Source: Pteria penguin
Taxonomy: Eukaryota; Mollusca; Bivalvia; Pterioida; Pteriidae
Direction of reading: 5' to 3'
Length of the DNA stretch: 64,000 nt
Assembly: GCA_035048485.1 (NCBI GenBank)
Contig: CM068581.1
Coordinates: forward strand, 63,279,393-63,343,392
Both the position numbers and the translations under genes were made by a program. Of the stretch, positions 31,590 to 43,099 are shown one piece after another; position 1 is the stretch's first letter, and every line of letters begins with the position of its first letter. The notes under the pieces are model-generated. The model was not told the DNA's origin. It ran no database searches and saw only the letters and a program-made list of their open reading frames with translations.

Positions 31590-31740
31590 TTCTATATTAA
31601 AGGGTCTCTTATGTACCTATCACACATATATGTTAAATTTAAACATCGGAAATCAAAGTATACAAAGGTATTGTATGCAAGAAGATGGGATAAAGGTTCC
31701 GATATGTATTTAATATACATCTATGTTTCATTTAAATATC
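31590..31740. repeat. About 93-bp degenerate duplication
   Basis: Two diverged copies start near 31600 ('gggtctcttatgtacctatc') and 31693 ('ggttccgatatgtatttaat'). Both lie in one open plus-strand frame, giving KGSLMYLSHIYVKFK and KGSDMYLIYIYVSFK. No gene model is supported. Confidence 0.5.
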
Positions 31741-32402
31741 CGTTGCGAATCCCGCTGAATGGGAAGTACATTAAGACCTTATTGCTTATCGCTGAGGACC
31801 AGTGTCTAAGCAGCGAATATCAAAAGTAACCATAAGAGGTGGTAATTGCCCCGAAATTGAAATCAGAATGGGATTTAATCCCGTTTCAATAAGTTAAATA
31901 CATGGTGGATATGTAGGCCAAATCCTGAAGTTTAATCCATTATTACGGACCACATAGAGACTATTTTTCGGACGATGTATTTAACACGCTGGTAGGCTTT
32001 ATTTCGAGATTGTTCCAGTTGGGGTCTCAAATAAAAAGCAATTGGAGAGGTGTATATATATTCAATTGAGAAGAACATCATAGGAATAAAGGGACTTGTT
32101 TACGTTTGAAGTCAATTACAACGTTTGGAAGTTCTAACTTTGGAAATAAATCTAATATTTCAGAGATACATTGGAATTCCTGGTAACAAAGACGCAAAAA
32201 GTGGTCAGTTATTTTAGACACCGTCCCAGGATGGACACAAGACGTCATGTCATTATGTACATCTCATAACTTGGTAAGTGATCATTATTATGATTGTATA
32301 TGATATATTGTACATGTATAAATAGTATAAATATGATTGGTAGAGATACAGAGGAATAGGGTGTATGGTCATTATACATAGATTTTCAAGAATATACAAA
32401 TA

Positions 32403-32407
<5 letters not shown>

Positions 32408-32490
<83 letters not shown>
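32408..32490. repeat. (TA)n microsatellite
   Basis: About 79 bp of TA ending in GTAT repeats. Confidence 0.99.
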
Positions 32491-32498
<8 letters not shown>

Positions 32499-33091
32499 AT
32501 AACGAGAAGAGAATAATGTAGGGACGCATCTAGACATTACGTGATATGGACGTATTTTCAAGACCGGGCATTTGGACCACCTTTGGTCCCTCAACAGGTT
32601 GAGGGAAACCCTGACTGGACTCAAGAAACGGAATCCCCGGTAGCCCAGAGTTCTCTTCATTGTAACATCTATAAATCATCTGATTCTTGTGTGTAATTTT
32701 GAGATAAGTATTTAAAAAAAGGGGGAACATTCATTTTCGTTTCGTTTTGTAACGTGATAAAAATAAGCCCAAAAAAGTAGGGTCGGGCACCCCCCTCCCC
32801 TCGACCGGTTCCTACGGACCTGAATTACATCGATATTATATCATAACGCTCTTTCTTTGAAAAAAAAGATTTAGATATCCCTGGGTATTTCTAATATGTG
32901 ACTGTTTTAACATCATGGATACCCCACTGTACAGCGCGACCTTCTTAATGTATCGAATCGGGATTGTTTTGTCTTGGTTTAGAACGAAATAGAAACACGA
33001 GGTAACAGGCTTTTCAAATTATGTGACACGAACAGGAGTCACAAAGGCTTGAATATATTTAACGTTAAACCATTTGTAACATAAAATTTAT

Positions 33092-33352
33092 GTTTTATTG
33101 TACATAAATATGGTGACGGCACCTGCCTGACGCAATGCACATAAATACGGACTCATCCGAAGCAGTAAAGTATCTCTAATCTGCCATGTCAACGGGAATT
33201 CGGATGTTTACTGTCTCTTCCGAAAGACAGGACACCGTCAAGTCAACGGCGGGACTCGAACCCGAGACCTTTCGTTAAAGAGGGAGGTCCCTAAACCGAG
33301 ACCTCTCGGTAAAGAGGGAGGCCCCTAAACGATTGAACAAGCTGGCTCCACC
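33092..33352 (-). mobile_element. Family-A SINE with an internally duplicated head
   Basis: The body has 'tatggtgacggcacctgcct', 'gacgcaatgcacataaa', 'catccgaagcagtaaa', 'tcttccgaaagacaggacac' and GGGACTCGAACCCGAGACC. A 34-bp segment of the tRNA-like head is tandemly duplicated at 33262-33295 and 33296-33329 with 3 mismatches. Confidence 0.9.
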
Positions 33353-34036
33353 AGAATCAGAGATACTATGATGTACCGGGTATAATTGGTAACATAAAGA
33401 AAGATACTGATGGCAAAAATAGGTTTTGTATTGTCTGTTGGTTTCCGTGCAATTTACATGTTATCGGTGCTGTCCAATAATGTATGCATGGCAGTTGTGT
33501 CAAGCCCCTTGGAGATGTTTCCTGTTTTCAGGCACCCTACTCTACTATCGTTAATGAAGAGTTGTGTTGTTTCCAATAATCGTAATAATATTATGCGATT
33601 TTTTTGTTCTTTGTTGATCTTTTAGAATGAGGTTTTAGATATGATTGCATGCTTAGTTTATTTCCGTATGAACAGTATTTTACGTACGGATTCGAATATT
33701 ACTGCAGTAGTCTGGTACATGTAGGTGGAGTTTGAAAATGACATGCAATTTCGTTTGTATCATACAGATTATGAAAGAAAATTGTAGTATAAACTATTAT
33801 TCCAGAGACAGAAATACACATACAATATAGTATATAATTCAATAGATATACAGATTTACGTGATGTAGCATATGAACCGTATTAGAAATATCAGGTGCGG
33901 GCCCAGAAACTTTGTTGTGAGTGGGTCATTAACACAAATATTTTCCAAGGTAAAGGGGAGGGGGTGACTCCCAGTCATGTCATAAGGAGTAAGTTTCATC
34001 AATTTTGTACCAAAAAGCAACAGGATGTCATTTTGC

Positions 34037-34297
34037 TAAACCTCAGGGAGGGCTTGATCCACGTTTTCCATCACTGCATCCGTGCCTGGATTAATTAGAA
34101 AGTTCTGGGTATCATTTGTTATAATTTTGCCGAACCTCCTTGACGGCTGAACCCATGTACCGGTACATTTTCCATCACTGCATCCATACCTGGGGTAATG
34201 CCGAACCTCCTTGAGGGCTGAACGCATGCACATTTTCCATCACTGCATCCATACCTGGGTTAATAGGAAAGTTTGATGTATCATTGGTAATAATCTT
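34037..34297. repeat. Tandem repeat, 3 unequal units
   Basis: Units at about 34037, 34128 and 34199 share CCGAACCTCCTTGAGGGCTG, 'ttttccatcactgcatccat' and 'acctgggttaat'. The middle unit lacks the distal 'aggaaagttt...atcattggtaataat' part. Confidence 0.9.
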
Positions 34298-34316
34298 CAG
34301 TAACAGAGGTACACGT

Positions 34317-34535
34317 TTGATTGATTGGTTGATTGATTGATTGATTGATATTTTACATCGCTCCACGAATATTTCACGTATATGGTGACGGCATCTGCCT
34401 GATGCATCGCATAGAAATTTCTACCTTTGCAACGGACCCTCCGGAAGCAGTGAGGGATCTTTTACGTGCTTTGCGACATGGGGGCTCGGTTTATACTGTC
34501 TCATCCGAAAGACAGGGCCCCGATGCACCCATGGG
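34317..34535 (-). mobile_element. Family-A SINE, head truncated
   Basis: It has a (GATT)n tail at 34317-34348, then 'cacgtatatggtgacggcat', 'ctgcctgatgcatcgcatag', 'ctttgcaacggacc' and 'tctcatccgaaagacaggg'. The tRNA-like head is missing. Confidence 0.9.
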
Positions 34536-34619
34536 AGGTACACATTTGAAGTACATTGATACTCTCGTAACATAACATTTTTCAAAACTAATCTCATATT
34601 CGCCCCGTAATTTTACATA

Positions 34620-35760
34620 CACGGCGTCCTTTTGAATGTGCACAGGCTTAAGTTATTCTTCCATCTTCATATCTAATATATATATAAATTATCACATGTT
34701 TTAAAGTGCCTATATTTCTTTTCTTATATAATATGAAGAACATGTCCCTTTGTAAATCATATGCATATAAAGCTAAGTAAGAATATATGATTTACTTTTA
34801 AGTTCTTTTGAGTGAAAAATCAAAGGAACAGATTTATTGCACGATATTTTCATGGTCTCTGTTTTCTATACCCTTTTCACTTAAACCGAGAAAGATCATA
34901 AACAAAATTATAATTCATCTTTTTATTATCATACATTGAAAAGAAAAGCGAGACGTTTGCTGTTGGAATTTATTTAATTCATATTCTCTCTGATGTATAT
35001 TAATATGGGATTTGATTTGTACGATGTACATTTTTATTTCAATACATAATGGTGCAATATCATTTGCGAGTTTGAGAGCTTTTGAAGTGAACATGACCGT
35101 AAGAGGAACGGTTTAGTAAGTGTGGGGGTGTTACAAGTTTCGAACAAGCTGACTTTTCAAAAAATCTTAATGCAGTGATAAGACGTTCAGTGTTTGAGTG
35201 TACAAGGGAGAGTGTGATAAATAAACACCTTTTTCTTTCTGTTTTCGAATTAAAGTTACTCTTTCATTACCTGTTATATGAAGAACAGATATATAGATTA
35301 TGATTAGTATAATCATTCAGTTCGTTTGGTTCGAGCAGCCTGTTCCATTAAACTAGAAAGTCTAACCAAATTACGCTACTTAAAAGCATATTATTGTAAA
35401 TCTTTTCATAATGAAAAAGCCATTCCCAGTGACATAACGGACGCCAATAACTTGTAGTATCGTATAGTAAGACAAAAACTTGAATTAAACTGTTATCTAA
35501 TTAATCTTTAAGGTACCATATATACTCCTTGTATGACAACCAGGAGTGTTCACGCTTCCAGAAATAAAATATCGACTTTTAAATGTGGACAGGGTTAAAT
35601 ATCCTTTGTCAAACACTTGCTTGACTCAGATTTCAAATTGGAATCGGATTAAAAGGATAAAACTTTGACAAATAATTCAAGCGTGTACAGACTTCGTCAA
35701 TCCTTAACCCCTCTTCAGATATAAGACTCGTGTGGTGTTACTATTTTTATGTATGATATG
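34620..35760. other. Intergenic sequence, nothing recognised
   Basis: AT-rich sequence without supported exon or repeat. Confidence 0.5.
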
Positions 35761-35770
35761 CCGTTACGGC

Positions 35771-35930
35771 CAATTCTGAATTTAATCACCGCTCCTGCAA
35801 CCTGAATAAGGAGAAAATATTTTGAATTCTAAATTTAATCTCCGCTCCTACGACCTAAATTAGGAGAAAACAGTATGAATTATGAATATACTCTTCACTC
35901 CTTTGGCCTAAATAAGGGGAAAAAGAAAAG
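35771..35930. repeat. 53-bp tandem repeat, 3 copies
   Basis: Units start at about 35771, 35824 and 35877 and share AATTCTGAATTTAATC, 'gctcctacgacctaaa' and 'aaggagaaaa' segments. Confidence 0.85.
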
Positions 35931-36060
35931 AAAACAAAACCATGATAACTTAGCAGTAGTTGAAGAAAAGGAGCGTAAGAGTCAACTGACCAAAGCAAAG
36001 TGAAATAAATAGCGGTTGTAATACGTTTCACATTTACATAGGATTATGTCCCAAGAACGA

Positions 36061-36118
36061 ATAAAAAGAAAGAAAGAAAAAATAAAAAAAAAAAAAAAAA
36101 AGAAAGAAAGAAAATAGA
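36061..36118. repeat. A-rich / (GAAA)n tract
   Basis: AAAG repeats flank an A-run of about 18. Confidence 0.9.
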
Positions 36119-36247
36119 AATAATGCAAAAAGATGTTTCTCTATCATCCTGATACGAGTAGAGATCGTATTCTCGCGTTCTAACATTCTCAAGTTCACAT
36201 CGTTATATATTTGCTATGTTTTTGTTTCTTGTTCTAGATCACATGAA

Positions 36248-36302
36248 AATTATTGCATTTATAGAGTGACATCATCTGCCTGATGCTACGTTAGAAAGTT
36301 AG
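36248..36302 (-). mobile_element. Family-A SINE fragment
   Basis: 'tatagagtgacatcatctgc' and 'ctgatgctacgttagaaa' match the tail-proximal domain. Confidence 0.5.
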
Positions 36303-36304
36303 AG

Positions 36305-37835
36305 TTTTACTCGTTTTGATTGTTTAGCGGAAAAGGATTGAAAGGTTGAGGAAGGGCACCGCAATAGACGGATAAAACTTTTTTCTGGATTTTCTAGATC
36401 AAGGCTATTGCCATATGCATTGACGTTTGTTTCAGGAAGTTAAGGTTTACAGTTTACCTGCTTTATATTTTAATCAAGTGGCATTGTATAATTGGTGATC
36501 AAAGGGAACAATTATAGAAGATTATGTAACAACTACATTCAAAGGGGATTAGATACCTTAATCGATGTTAATCTCATTTCCTCTGAAACTGCCTTTCTTT
36601 AATGAAAATCTGTTTAGCTCATGTTTCTGAACGGTGCCTGTCATTACATATAAGCAATATTCAGTGAATATCTCAGTCGATATTATTTGTTGACCTTTAA
36701 AACATAAGCGATATTTTCCCAAATGTAAACACATTTTCCAGATAAAAGGTAGAGAAAGGCACTATTATCAAACCAAATCTTAAAATAATACAAAATAAAT
36801 ATTTCCTATTATATACAAATAATAAAGGGGTTCGTTGTATCAGAAAACACTGATAACATAGATAAAACGTATGTATACTCAAATACTCTAATCTATAGAA
36901 ATTAACCATTCATGTCATTAAATGTTAGCTCATGGACGGCAAAAAATTGGGGGGTTTGGGGGGGGGGGGGTTTGGTTTCGGTCCCTTGCTCTCCTGCTCC
37001 ATCCGGTTCCTATGAGCATGCTACATGTAGATGTATGGCAGCAGTGGGATTCCATACATACTAAATTGTTTACAGTCATCGTATCATCTTATAAAATCAA
37101 TACCTAAAGAATTTTTTGTTATGACACTAACATGATTCCATAGATATTTAATTGTTTACTGCGATTGTCTGTCTTTCAAATCAAAACGTACAAACCGGTA
37201 AGCATATTCACCAAATGTGCCATAGACTGGAAACTCTGCACTAATTAAGGCAATGAAAAGATTTATAAAAGGAAAGATTTCTTCTGTCGATATGTTGGCT
37301 GGAAACAGCAGTTTGGTCTGCCACTATTGCAAAACAAATTGCTATAATAACTCTATCAGTGAATAAAGCTTTAACACAGAACAATGGGAAATGAATGTGA
37401 TAGAATTATATAGTCTCTGCTGCAATAACGGTTACGTATCAGAATTGATCTAGAAATATTTATTTTGCAAATGGTAAAAATGGATTTGTGATTAGGGACC
37501 CATATGCTTCCTAGAAGTCACAGGGTAAGTAGAGAATTTTTTATGAGATGTTAAAGTTGATCTAAGTTATAGATAGAGCAGTTTGTTGAAAAATGTACTC
37601 TCGTGTCATATTTTACGTTCTGGCTTAAGAGTAGGGTCCATGGTAAATGCGAGCAATAAAACATTGAAATGAATTTATACAAAACCGGTTGAGATGATGG
37701 TAGCCACCTGTTTCTATTTAGCAATATGACTAAAAGCATTCTCATGTCAGATGGAAAGGGGGGGGGGGGCTAAATCTGTGTCATCTATTTTCGATGATCG
37801 GAGCGAGGATAATTTTGTATTTGACATTATCTAAA
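36305..37835. other. Intergenic sequence with a G-run
   Basis: 'catggacggcaaaaaattgg' is followed by a G-run of 14 at about 36956-36970. This looks like one end of a MITE-type element. A second G-run of 10 is near 37760. No exon is seen. Confidence 0.4.
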
Positions 37836-37838
37836 ACA

Positions 37839-38094
37839 AGTCGGTGTAGTTTAGTGGAGGGGGTTGGCTCAGGAGGGAGATAGTCCGGATTCGACTCTCG
37901 CATTGGGCACGCCGGTGTCTTGGCTTTCCGGTTCGGATGAGACAATGAAAACCAAGGTCCCGTGTCATGGTATATGTGACACGTAAAGGATCTCTCATTG
38001 CTTCGGGTGGGACCGTTGCAAAGGTATAAATTTCTATACAATGCATCAGGCAGATGCTGTCATCATATATGTGAAATGATCTTGGAGTGACTTA

Positions 38095-38135
<41 letters not shown>

Positions 38136-38151
38136 GTCAGTCAATCAATTT
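37839..38151 (+). mobile_element. Family-A SINE, full length with long (AATC)n tail
   Basis: The head is GTCGGTGTAGTTTAGTGG. The body has 'ggcacgccggtgtcttggc', 'gatgagacaatgaaaacc', 'cacgtaaaggatctctcat', 'gcttcgggtgggaccgttgc' and 'atgcatcaggcagatgctg'. The tail has about 12 AATC-type units. Confidence 0.95.
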
Positions 38152-38159
38152 ATAAACAT

Positions 38160-39300
38160 GCAGGTATTCTATTTCCCTGACCTGACTTCTATTCATAAAT
38201 ACACAAACAGATCGAAAAATTAATAGATAAATTAGTGATTGAGGAATAAATATTACCTTTTTTTATTTGATCTTATATGCAAGGCGAGAAAGACAGCACC
38301 ATACTTAACAACTAATTACCACGTCTGTCGCATCTATCAATGAAAGTATCCTTGGAAAAAAAATCTGATCTTTAATTACTTCACAATAAAATGGGTTAAG
38401 AATTGTTATCATAGAATAAATCAACCAGGTCAGAACTTTTCTATAGAGTTTAATTATTAAATTCACATCTATATCACAAAACGAAAACCAAAAGAAAAAC
38501 GAAGGCCAACTATCCAAACAAGCTAATCTTAAATTATGTTAACGTTTCAAGCCAAAGGCACTTCATTTTCAAGTAGCCGGAAATAACAACACAAGAAATA
38601 TTTAAAACATTTGAAGCAAGAAATCAAAGGAGAACACTAGGATAAGCAAACACGTCAATATTTGTCTTCCATCGCAAACTACCCGGTGGTTAATATATTG
38701 TTCTTCCTTAATTAAACACTCGGTTCCCCCTCGACTAAGTCAACACAATCCCGTAGTGTGTACATCGGCAACAGAATACAATCACACGGCATCCGTGCTG
38801 TATTCATTTACACCTTTGTCTTAAATATTGATTTACATGGCTTTATCCTCGTCATCGATTTTGAAATGCAAATACTGATTACAGTTCCATCTATTAAGGC
38901 TCATCTGAAAAGTGGCAGGCAATAATTTATAAACAGTTGTAAATCTGATAGACCAAGGGCGTCCGGAAAATATTCTCGAGACTCTAGTCATTGTCTGATA
39001 GCCTTTAAAACTTTGGAACAATATTATTTCGCTGTGACAATTGGTTTTGTCGTGTATTGTAGTTCTGTTAAATGTAATTATTTTTTGTGGAGTTAGTTAA
39101 ACTTTCGCTTTTATGCATTCGGTATGTGAAATTTGGAACAAGTCGTGTCCGTGGTTACTTTGGAAATATACCTGAGGCGTTGCTTTGTTTTGGAGAGTGC
39201 AAGCAAACTCTGTTGGTCGTTTGATGTACGTGTTGACTGTGTGTCTGGATTTGATACCAAGGAATTGATTGGAGAGGAAGAATTGTCCTTTTAGTCTGCT
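38160..39300. other. Intergenic sequence upstream of the two-exon gene
   Basis: No repeat was recognised. The promoter of the 39308 gene should lie in the right part of this stretch, but no TATA box or initiator is clear. Confidence 0.4.
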
Positions 39301-39307
39301 CTATAGA

Positions 39308-39373
39308 ATGGGATCTGTTTCTAAAGTTCGGTTTTTCCTCGAACCGGAAGTATTTCGATATAAAAATGACATG
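39308..39373 (+). CDS. First coding exon of an unrecognised two-exon gene
   Basis: ATG at 39308 has an optimal Kozak context (A at -3, G at +4). It is the first ATG after an in-frame TGA at 39266. The exon encodes 22 residues, beginning MGSVSKVRFFLEPEVF and ending KNDM, up to the donor ATG|GTAAGG. The join to the acceptor at 41533 is in phase 0 with the long terminal exon. KVRF at residues 6-9 fits the [KR]VxF protein phosphatase 1 docking motif. That match is short and the function is inference only. Part of the 5' UTR probably lies just upstream. Confidence 0.7.
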
Positions 39374-40011
39374 GTAAGGCAATGATGATAATTAATTATA
39401 AGTTCTCATTTCTGACTTTCAATTTTAAGGAATCTTTAAATGTTCTGATTTTATTCTCACTTCTAATTACTTACTAAGACGCTGAGAAAAGGAAAAAAAT
39501 TGTCATGGATGAAGAGACATGTTGAACCATAATTCTATGTTTTACATTTCGGAATTTATATTTACTTATCATTATATATAACGGAAAAAATTACTTTTCA
39601 AAATTTTTAAACAATTGCTACTTGAATGATTGCTTTTTTCTGCTTATTTTACCCATTTTAGTCAAAATATTCAAAATTTAAATAAATTACATGTATTTAT
39701 TTTGGAAAACAAAGTATAGGTACACTTTGAAAAGATAAAAAAATTTGATATTAGAAGAATTTTAGCTTTCCAAAAATAGTTTTACCACAAGTTTGTCATA
39801 ATTTGTCATCCATCTATTAATACGTTATGCTAGAGTGAGTGTAGATTACACTGACGTTGTACTAAGGACATAGCGAGTTTCAGATAAACTGTTCAGCTAG
39901 AGTTATATGTAAGTGGTAAACTAACAACGTCACTGAGGGAGTTCTATGATCGATAGAAGGCTTTAATCGTAGAAAGAAAGAAAGAAATAAAAAGTAGATA
40001 ACCCCCCCCCC

Positions 40012-40099
40012 CCTTTAAAAAATCAAAAACAAAAACCAAAACCAAAAAGAAAAAAACAAAAACAAAAACAAACAAAAACAAAAAAAAAAAAAACAAAAC

Positions 40100-40130
<31 letters not shown>

Positions 40131-40190
40131 AAAAACAAAATAAAAAAAAAAAATAAAAATAAATAATAATAATAATAACAAATACCAAAA
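40012..40190. repeat. A/C-only low-complexity tract
   Basis: C-run, then CAAAAA words, a long A-run and (AAT)n. It is almost purine plus C with no G. Confidence 0.95.
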
Positions 40191-40263
40191 TCTTATTCAA
40201 AATGTAGATTGTTTCATGATTGTTGTACTACCGAATTGGTTCTATCCATTATCTTATCAAATG

Positions 40264-40410
40264 GCAGATATGAGGGGTGCACCCGACGCTCCAAATCGCC
40301 CCTTGGTCCTATATACGGACTTTGCCCTGGACCTCAGCAGGGGCTTTAAGGCTGTCTCTGGACCCCCCTTGTTTTATGATTTTAACATCTCTAATTTCCT
40401 AAATCCGCCT
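40264..40410 (+). mobile_element. MITE-like fragment
   Basis: The right end 'ctaaatccgcctctg' is the reverse complement of CAGAGGCGGATTTAG, matching the GGCGGATYTAG terminus. The left end 'cagatatgaggggtgcaccc' is more diverged. Confidence 0.5.
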
Positions 40411-40474
40411 CTGTTATCATCTATATAATCAGTATACCTTGTAGTGGAATATTTAGTTATAGTTAATTCATAAA

Positions 40475-40650
40475 CAGGCGTGGATCCAAAAATTTTGTGG
40501 AGGAGGGGTCCACCCCCAATGAATTTTACGAGAGGAGTCCAACCACGTTTTTGTGTGTAAAATTATTCGTTTAAAATCGAAAAATAACAAAAGTAATTTT
40601 CGCTTGACCTCAGGGTGGTTCCAGACCCCCCGGTCCACCCCTCTGGATTG
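40475..40650 (+). mobile_element. MITE-like fragment
   Basis: The left end CAGGCGTGGATCCAAAAATT resembles other termini (GCGGATCCAGAAATT). The interior has 'aggaggggtccaccccc' and ends in a C-rich 'accccccggtccacccctc'. Confidence 0.5.
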
Positions 40651-41159
40651 GCACATGCACAAATTTCAGTTTGCACAAAATTTCTGTTTAACAAGTATAT
40701 TTTCTCGAATTGTATGCCATTGGTATCACTATAGTATAAAAACCCTCATAAAAGTGTCAACAGTTTGAAACTTTATCGCATGATTACTTTATATGCATTA
40801 CTAAGTTTACAATGAATCGATTTCTAAAGGGTATTTGAAAAGGAGTATCGCAATCACTCTACCACCCGTAATAATATCGTGGTTCGTGCAATTATTTGCA
40901 GCTTTGTTCCAAATTATAAATGGGTGGTACTAATAATGATAAAACACTTTACGAAACTTGCTAAATGTATGGAATGAGTTAAGATATACATGTATGAGCT
41001 AAATTCATCCCGTCACGAAATGAAAATTGGCGCCATGACTTAAAGTAGTATTGTAGATAACAAATATATGTATTGGCATATGTGTTCTGTTGTTCAGAGG
41101 ATTTAGAAATAATTCAAAGACTCCCTAGATTTATTTTAGAATCCTATGCATGTGCCGAT

Positions 41160-41338
41160 ATACAGGGATTGACCGGGGTTTTGACCCACCATGAGAATCG
41201 ACGGAAATTACATTTTCTCGTTATATTTCGATATAATATAAAAACTTTCACACACAAAACATGGGTGGACCTCCCCCTTTTCGGAAAATTAATTGGGGGT
41301 TGACCCCCTTCTTGACATAATTTCTGGATCCGCGTCTG
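41160..41338 (+). mobile_element. MITE-like fragment
   Basis: The right end 'taatttctggatccgcgtctg' is the reverse complement of CAGACGCGGATCCAGAAATT. The interior has 'ggtggacctcccccttttcgg' split by A/T stretches. Confidence 0.55.
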
Positions 41339-41532
41339 TTATGAACAATAGAACAATATTTAGTACATCATATTTCTCTCACATTCTCTGCCACTAAATC
41401 ACCCTCTTTCATATTTAGTATTCAATTATATAATTATAAAAAGATTTATATAAGAATGAATAGTAGTTGTATCATAAATATCAGAGAGAACTAATATTTA
41501 TATATATTCATGCTTTGTTCTTTGTTTTGCAG

Positions 41533-42903
41533 GTAACACGTTCTCAAACAGATCCAGCGATGGTAGCCACTTCCGCCTTCCGTGCCGTAAAGGTGTCTGA
41601 TCCGCAGTTGCGTATCAGCGTCGACGATATACTTGTCTTCGCAGAGCGGGAACGACTATGCCATTCAGCTCGTGGCAGGCGAGAGGCCATGGCCAATGCT
41701 CAGAGTTACACACACAAAATTGATGACGTTATACGCAGTCGTCCGCATACGAGTGCTAGTCGCTATCTAACGTCAGTTCGACGCGAGACTATGACGCCCA
41801 AGAGTTTACGCAGTGAGCCGATGCCTTCAAGAGTGTCATCGCGCACGGGAGATTATATCGATGACGATTTCGATGATGACTATCCAATCAATGTGGTTCC
41901 TTCACCGCAGCCGATATGTTGCGAAGTTATCGGGCCACAGGCATGTACCGAATGCCTGAAGATACACAGAAGACGTTTAGACAGAGAACGTTCGGACGCT
42001 AGATTCTCAAGAGTGCAAATAACAGATCATAATATCACAAAAGCAACCATGTTACAAAGATACTTTCCTACTCTTTCCATTGAAGAAATCCAAATGAAAA
42101 TCGCTCGAGGGGAAGTAGCAAGGCCTAAACTTCCACACGAAAAATACGATACTGAAGTTACAAAACCAAGGCGTCAAACGAGTGAACCTCCTCCGAAAGT
42201 AAATAAATTTGAAAAAATAAGATCTCAGTTGTTTTTTGTGAATATCCAGGATTTGAACCATAGGATAAATTCCGGCAAAGTTTCACGCACCGTAGGATTT
42301 TCTTATACTTCAAGAACTGTGAAGAAACCATTCAAGGAGACTCAAGACGGATTTCCTGCATTTGTAAGTCCAAGAAAACAGCTCAAACAACCACAAAAAG
42401 ACGTCAACGATCGACGATCTTTTCCATTTGATCCTCCATTACTTGCAAAAAGAAATCAAAGACCCGAGCCACCGTTTTTCGCCGGAAGTAGTAAGCCGTA
42501 CAAACTGCCCGAGAAACTGCCCGATAAAATTGAGTTTGTAGACAATGGATTGACGAAACGTAGCATCTCTGTTTTGTCAGACGCCGCTTCTGAACTTTCT
42601 TATGAAGGTTCAAAATTAGACAACTCGAGTGAAAGTGTAGAACTTCCTAATAACGAAATATTGAATGTGAAAAGAAGCACTTCCGTTATGTCAGAATCTC
42701 ATATTGAGGACACCATAACGGAGGAAACGCCTCAAGAGGTCAAAGAGCATGCGCAAACTGAACAATATCCGGTAGAAAAAGCAGCAATCGAAATGGATGA
42801 CGAGTATCGATCAGAAACGAATACCCCGACCCCTTCTTTTGACGACAACGATGACGACGATGATTTATTTTCTCCTCGTCTAGAATTGGAAATCAATCAA
42901 TGA
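41533..42903 (+). CDS. Terminal exon of an unrecognised 478-residue protein
   Basis: A T-rich acceptor (tttgttttgcAG) opens a 456-codon frame to TGA at 42901-42903, the longest coding stretch in the window, with higher GC and CpG than its flanks. With the 39308 exon the product is 478 residues; without it, ATG at 41560 would give 447. I recognise no domain. It has a basic N-terminal half, an acidic patch (DDDFDDD, residues 132-137) and a cysteine group (C151, C152, C160, C163). A degenerate repeat pair covers about 196-221 and 247-272 (IEEIQMKIARGEVARPK versus IQDLNHRINSGKVSRTV). A second pair covers 364-371 and 402-409 (KRSISVLS versus KRSTSVMS). Ser/Pro-rich tracts lead to a D-run and the end SPRLELEINQ. 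No signal peptide or membrane segment is seen. It is probably a largely disordered cytosolic or cytoskeletal protein. Confidence 0.9.
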   Translation, partial: VTRSQTDPAMVATSAFRAVKVSDPQLRISVDDILVFAERERLCHSARGRREAMANAQSYTHKIDDVIRSRPHTSASRYLTSVRRETMTPKSLRSEPMPSRVSSRTGDYIDDDFDDDYPINVVPSPQPICCEVIGPQACTECLKIHRRRLDRERSDARFSRVQITDHNITKATMLQRYFPTLSIEEIQMKIARGEVARPKLPHEKYDTEVTKPRRQTSEPPPKVNKFEKIRSQLFFVNIQDLNHRINSGKVSRTVGFSYTSRTVKKPFKETQDGFPAFVSPRKQLKQPQKDVNDRRSFPFDPPLLAKRNQRPEPPFFAGSSKPYKLPEKLPDKIEFVDNGLTKRSISVLSDAASELSYEGSKLDNSSESVELPNNEILNVKRSTSVMSESHIEDTITEETPQEVKEHAQTEQYPVEKAAIEMDDEYRSETNTPTPSFDDNDDDDDLFSPRLELEINQ

Positions 42904-42964
42904 CATGGTATTAATGATGCAACTCCTTCTTTGTTATGATAATTAATGCATAACAGCAAGTGCA

Positions 42965-43098
42965 ATTAAATACAGCGGTATATATTTAAAATATCCATAC
43001 ACTATATACATGATGGCTATATAATCAGTGCTTTCCCTTTTTGAGAAAATTATTATTGAGACTTATATCTATGGGTTGTGATATCGCTTTACATTAAA
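42965..43098 (+). promoter_or_regulatory. Possible polyadenylation signals for the 478-residue gene
   Basis: Two ATTAAA hexamers lie downstream of the stop, at 42965-42970 and 43093-43098. They are common variants of the AATAAA signal. In such AT-rich sequence they could be chance, so neither is assigned firmly. Confidence 0.25.
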
Positions 43099-43099
43099 T

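Larger units (their letters stand above)
39374..41532 (+). other. Intron of the two-exon gene
   Basis: A GT-AG intron of 2159 bp. It contains an A-rich tract (40010-40190) and MITE-like pieces at about 40264-40410, 40475-40650 and 41160-41338. Confidence 0.65.

Noticed and set aside
32253..32660. 135-codon minus-strand open frame
   Set aside because: Its core is a (TA)n microsatellite giving an IY repeat.
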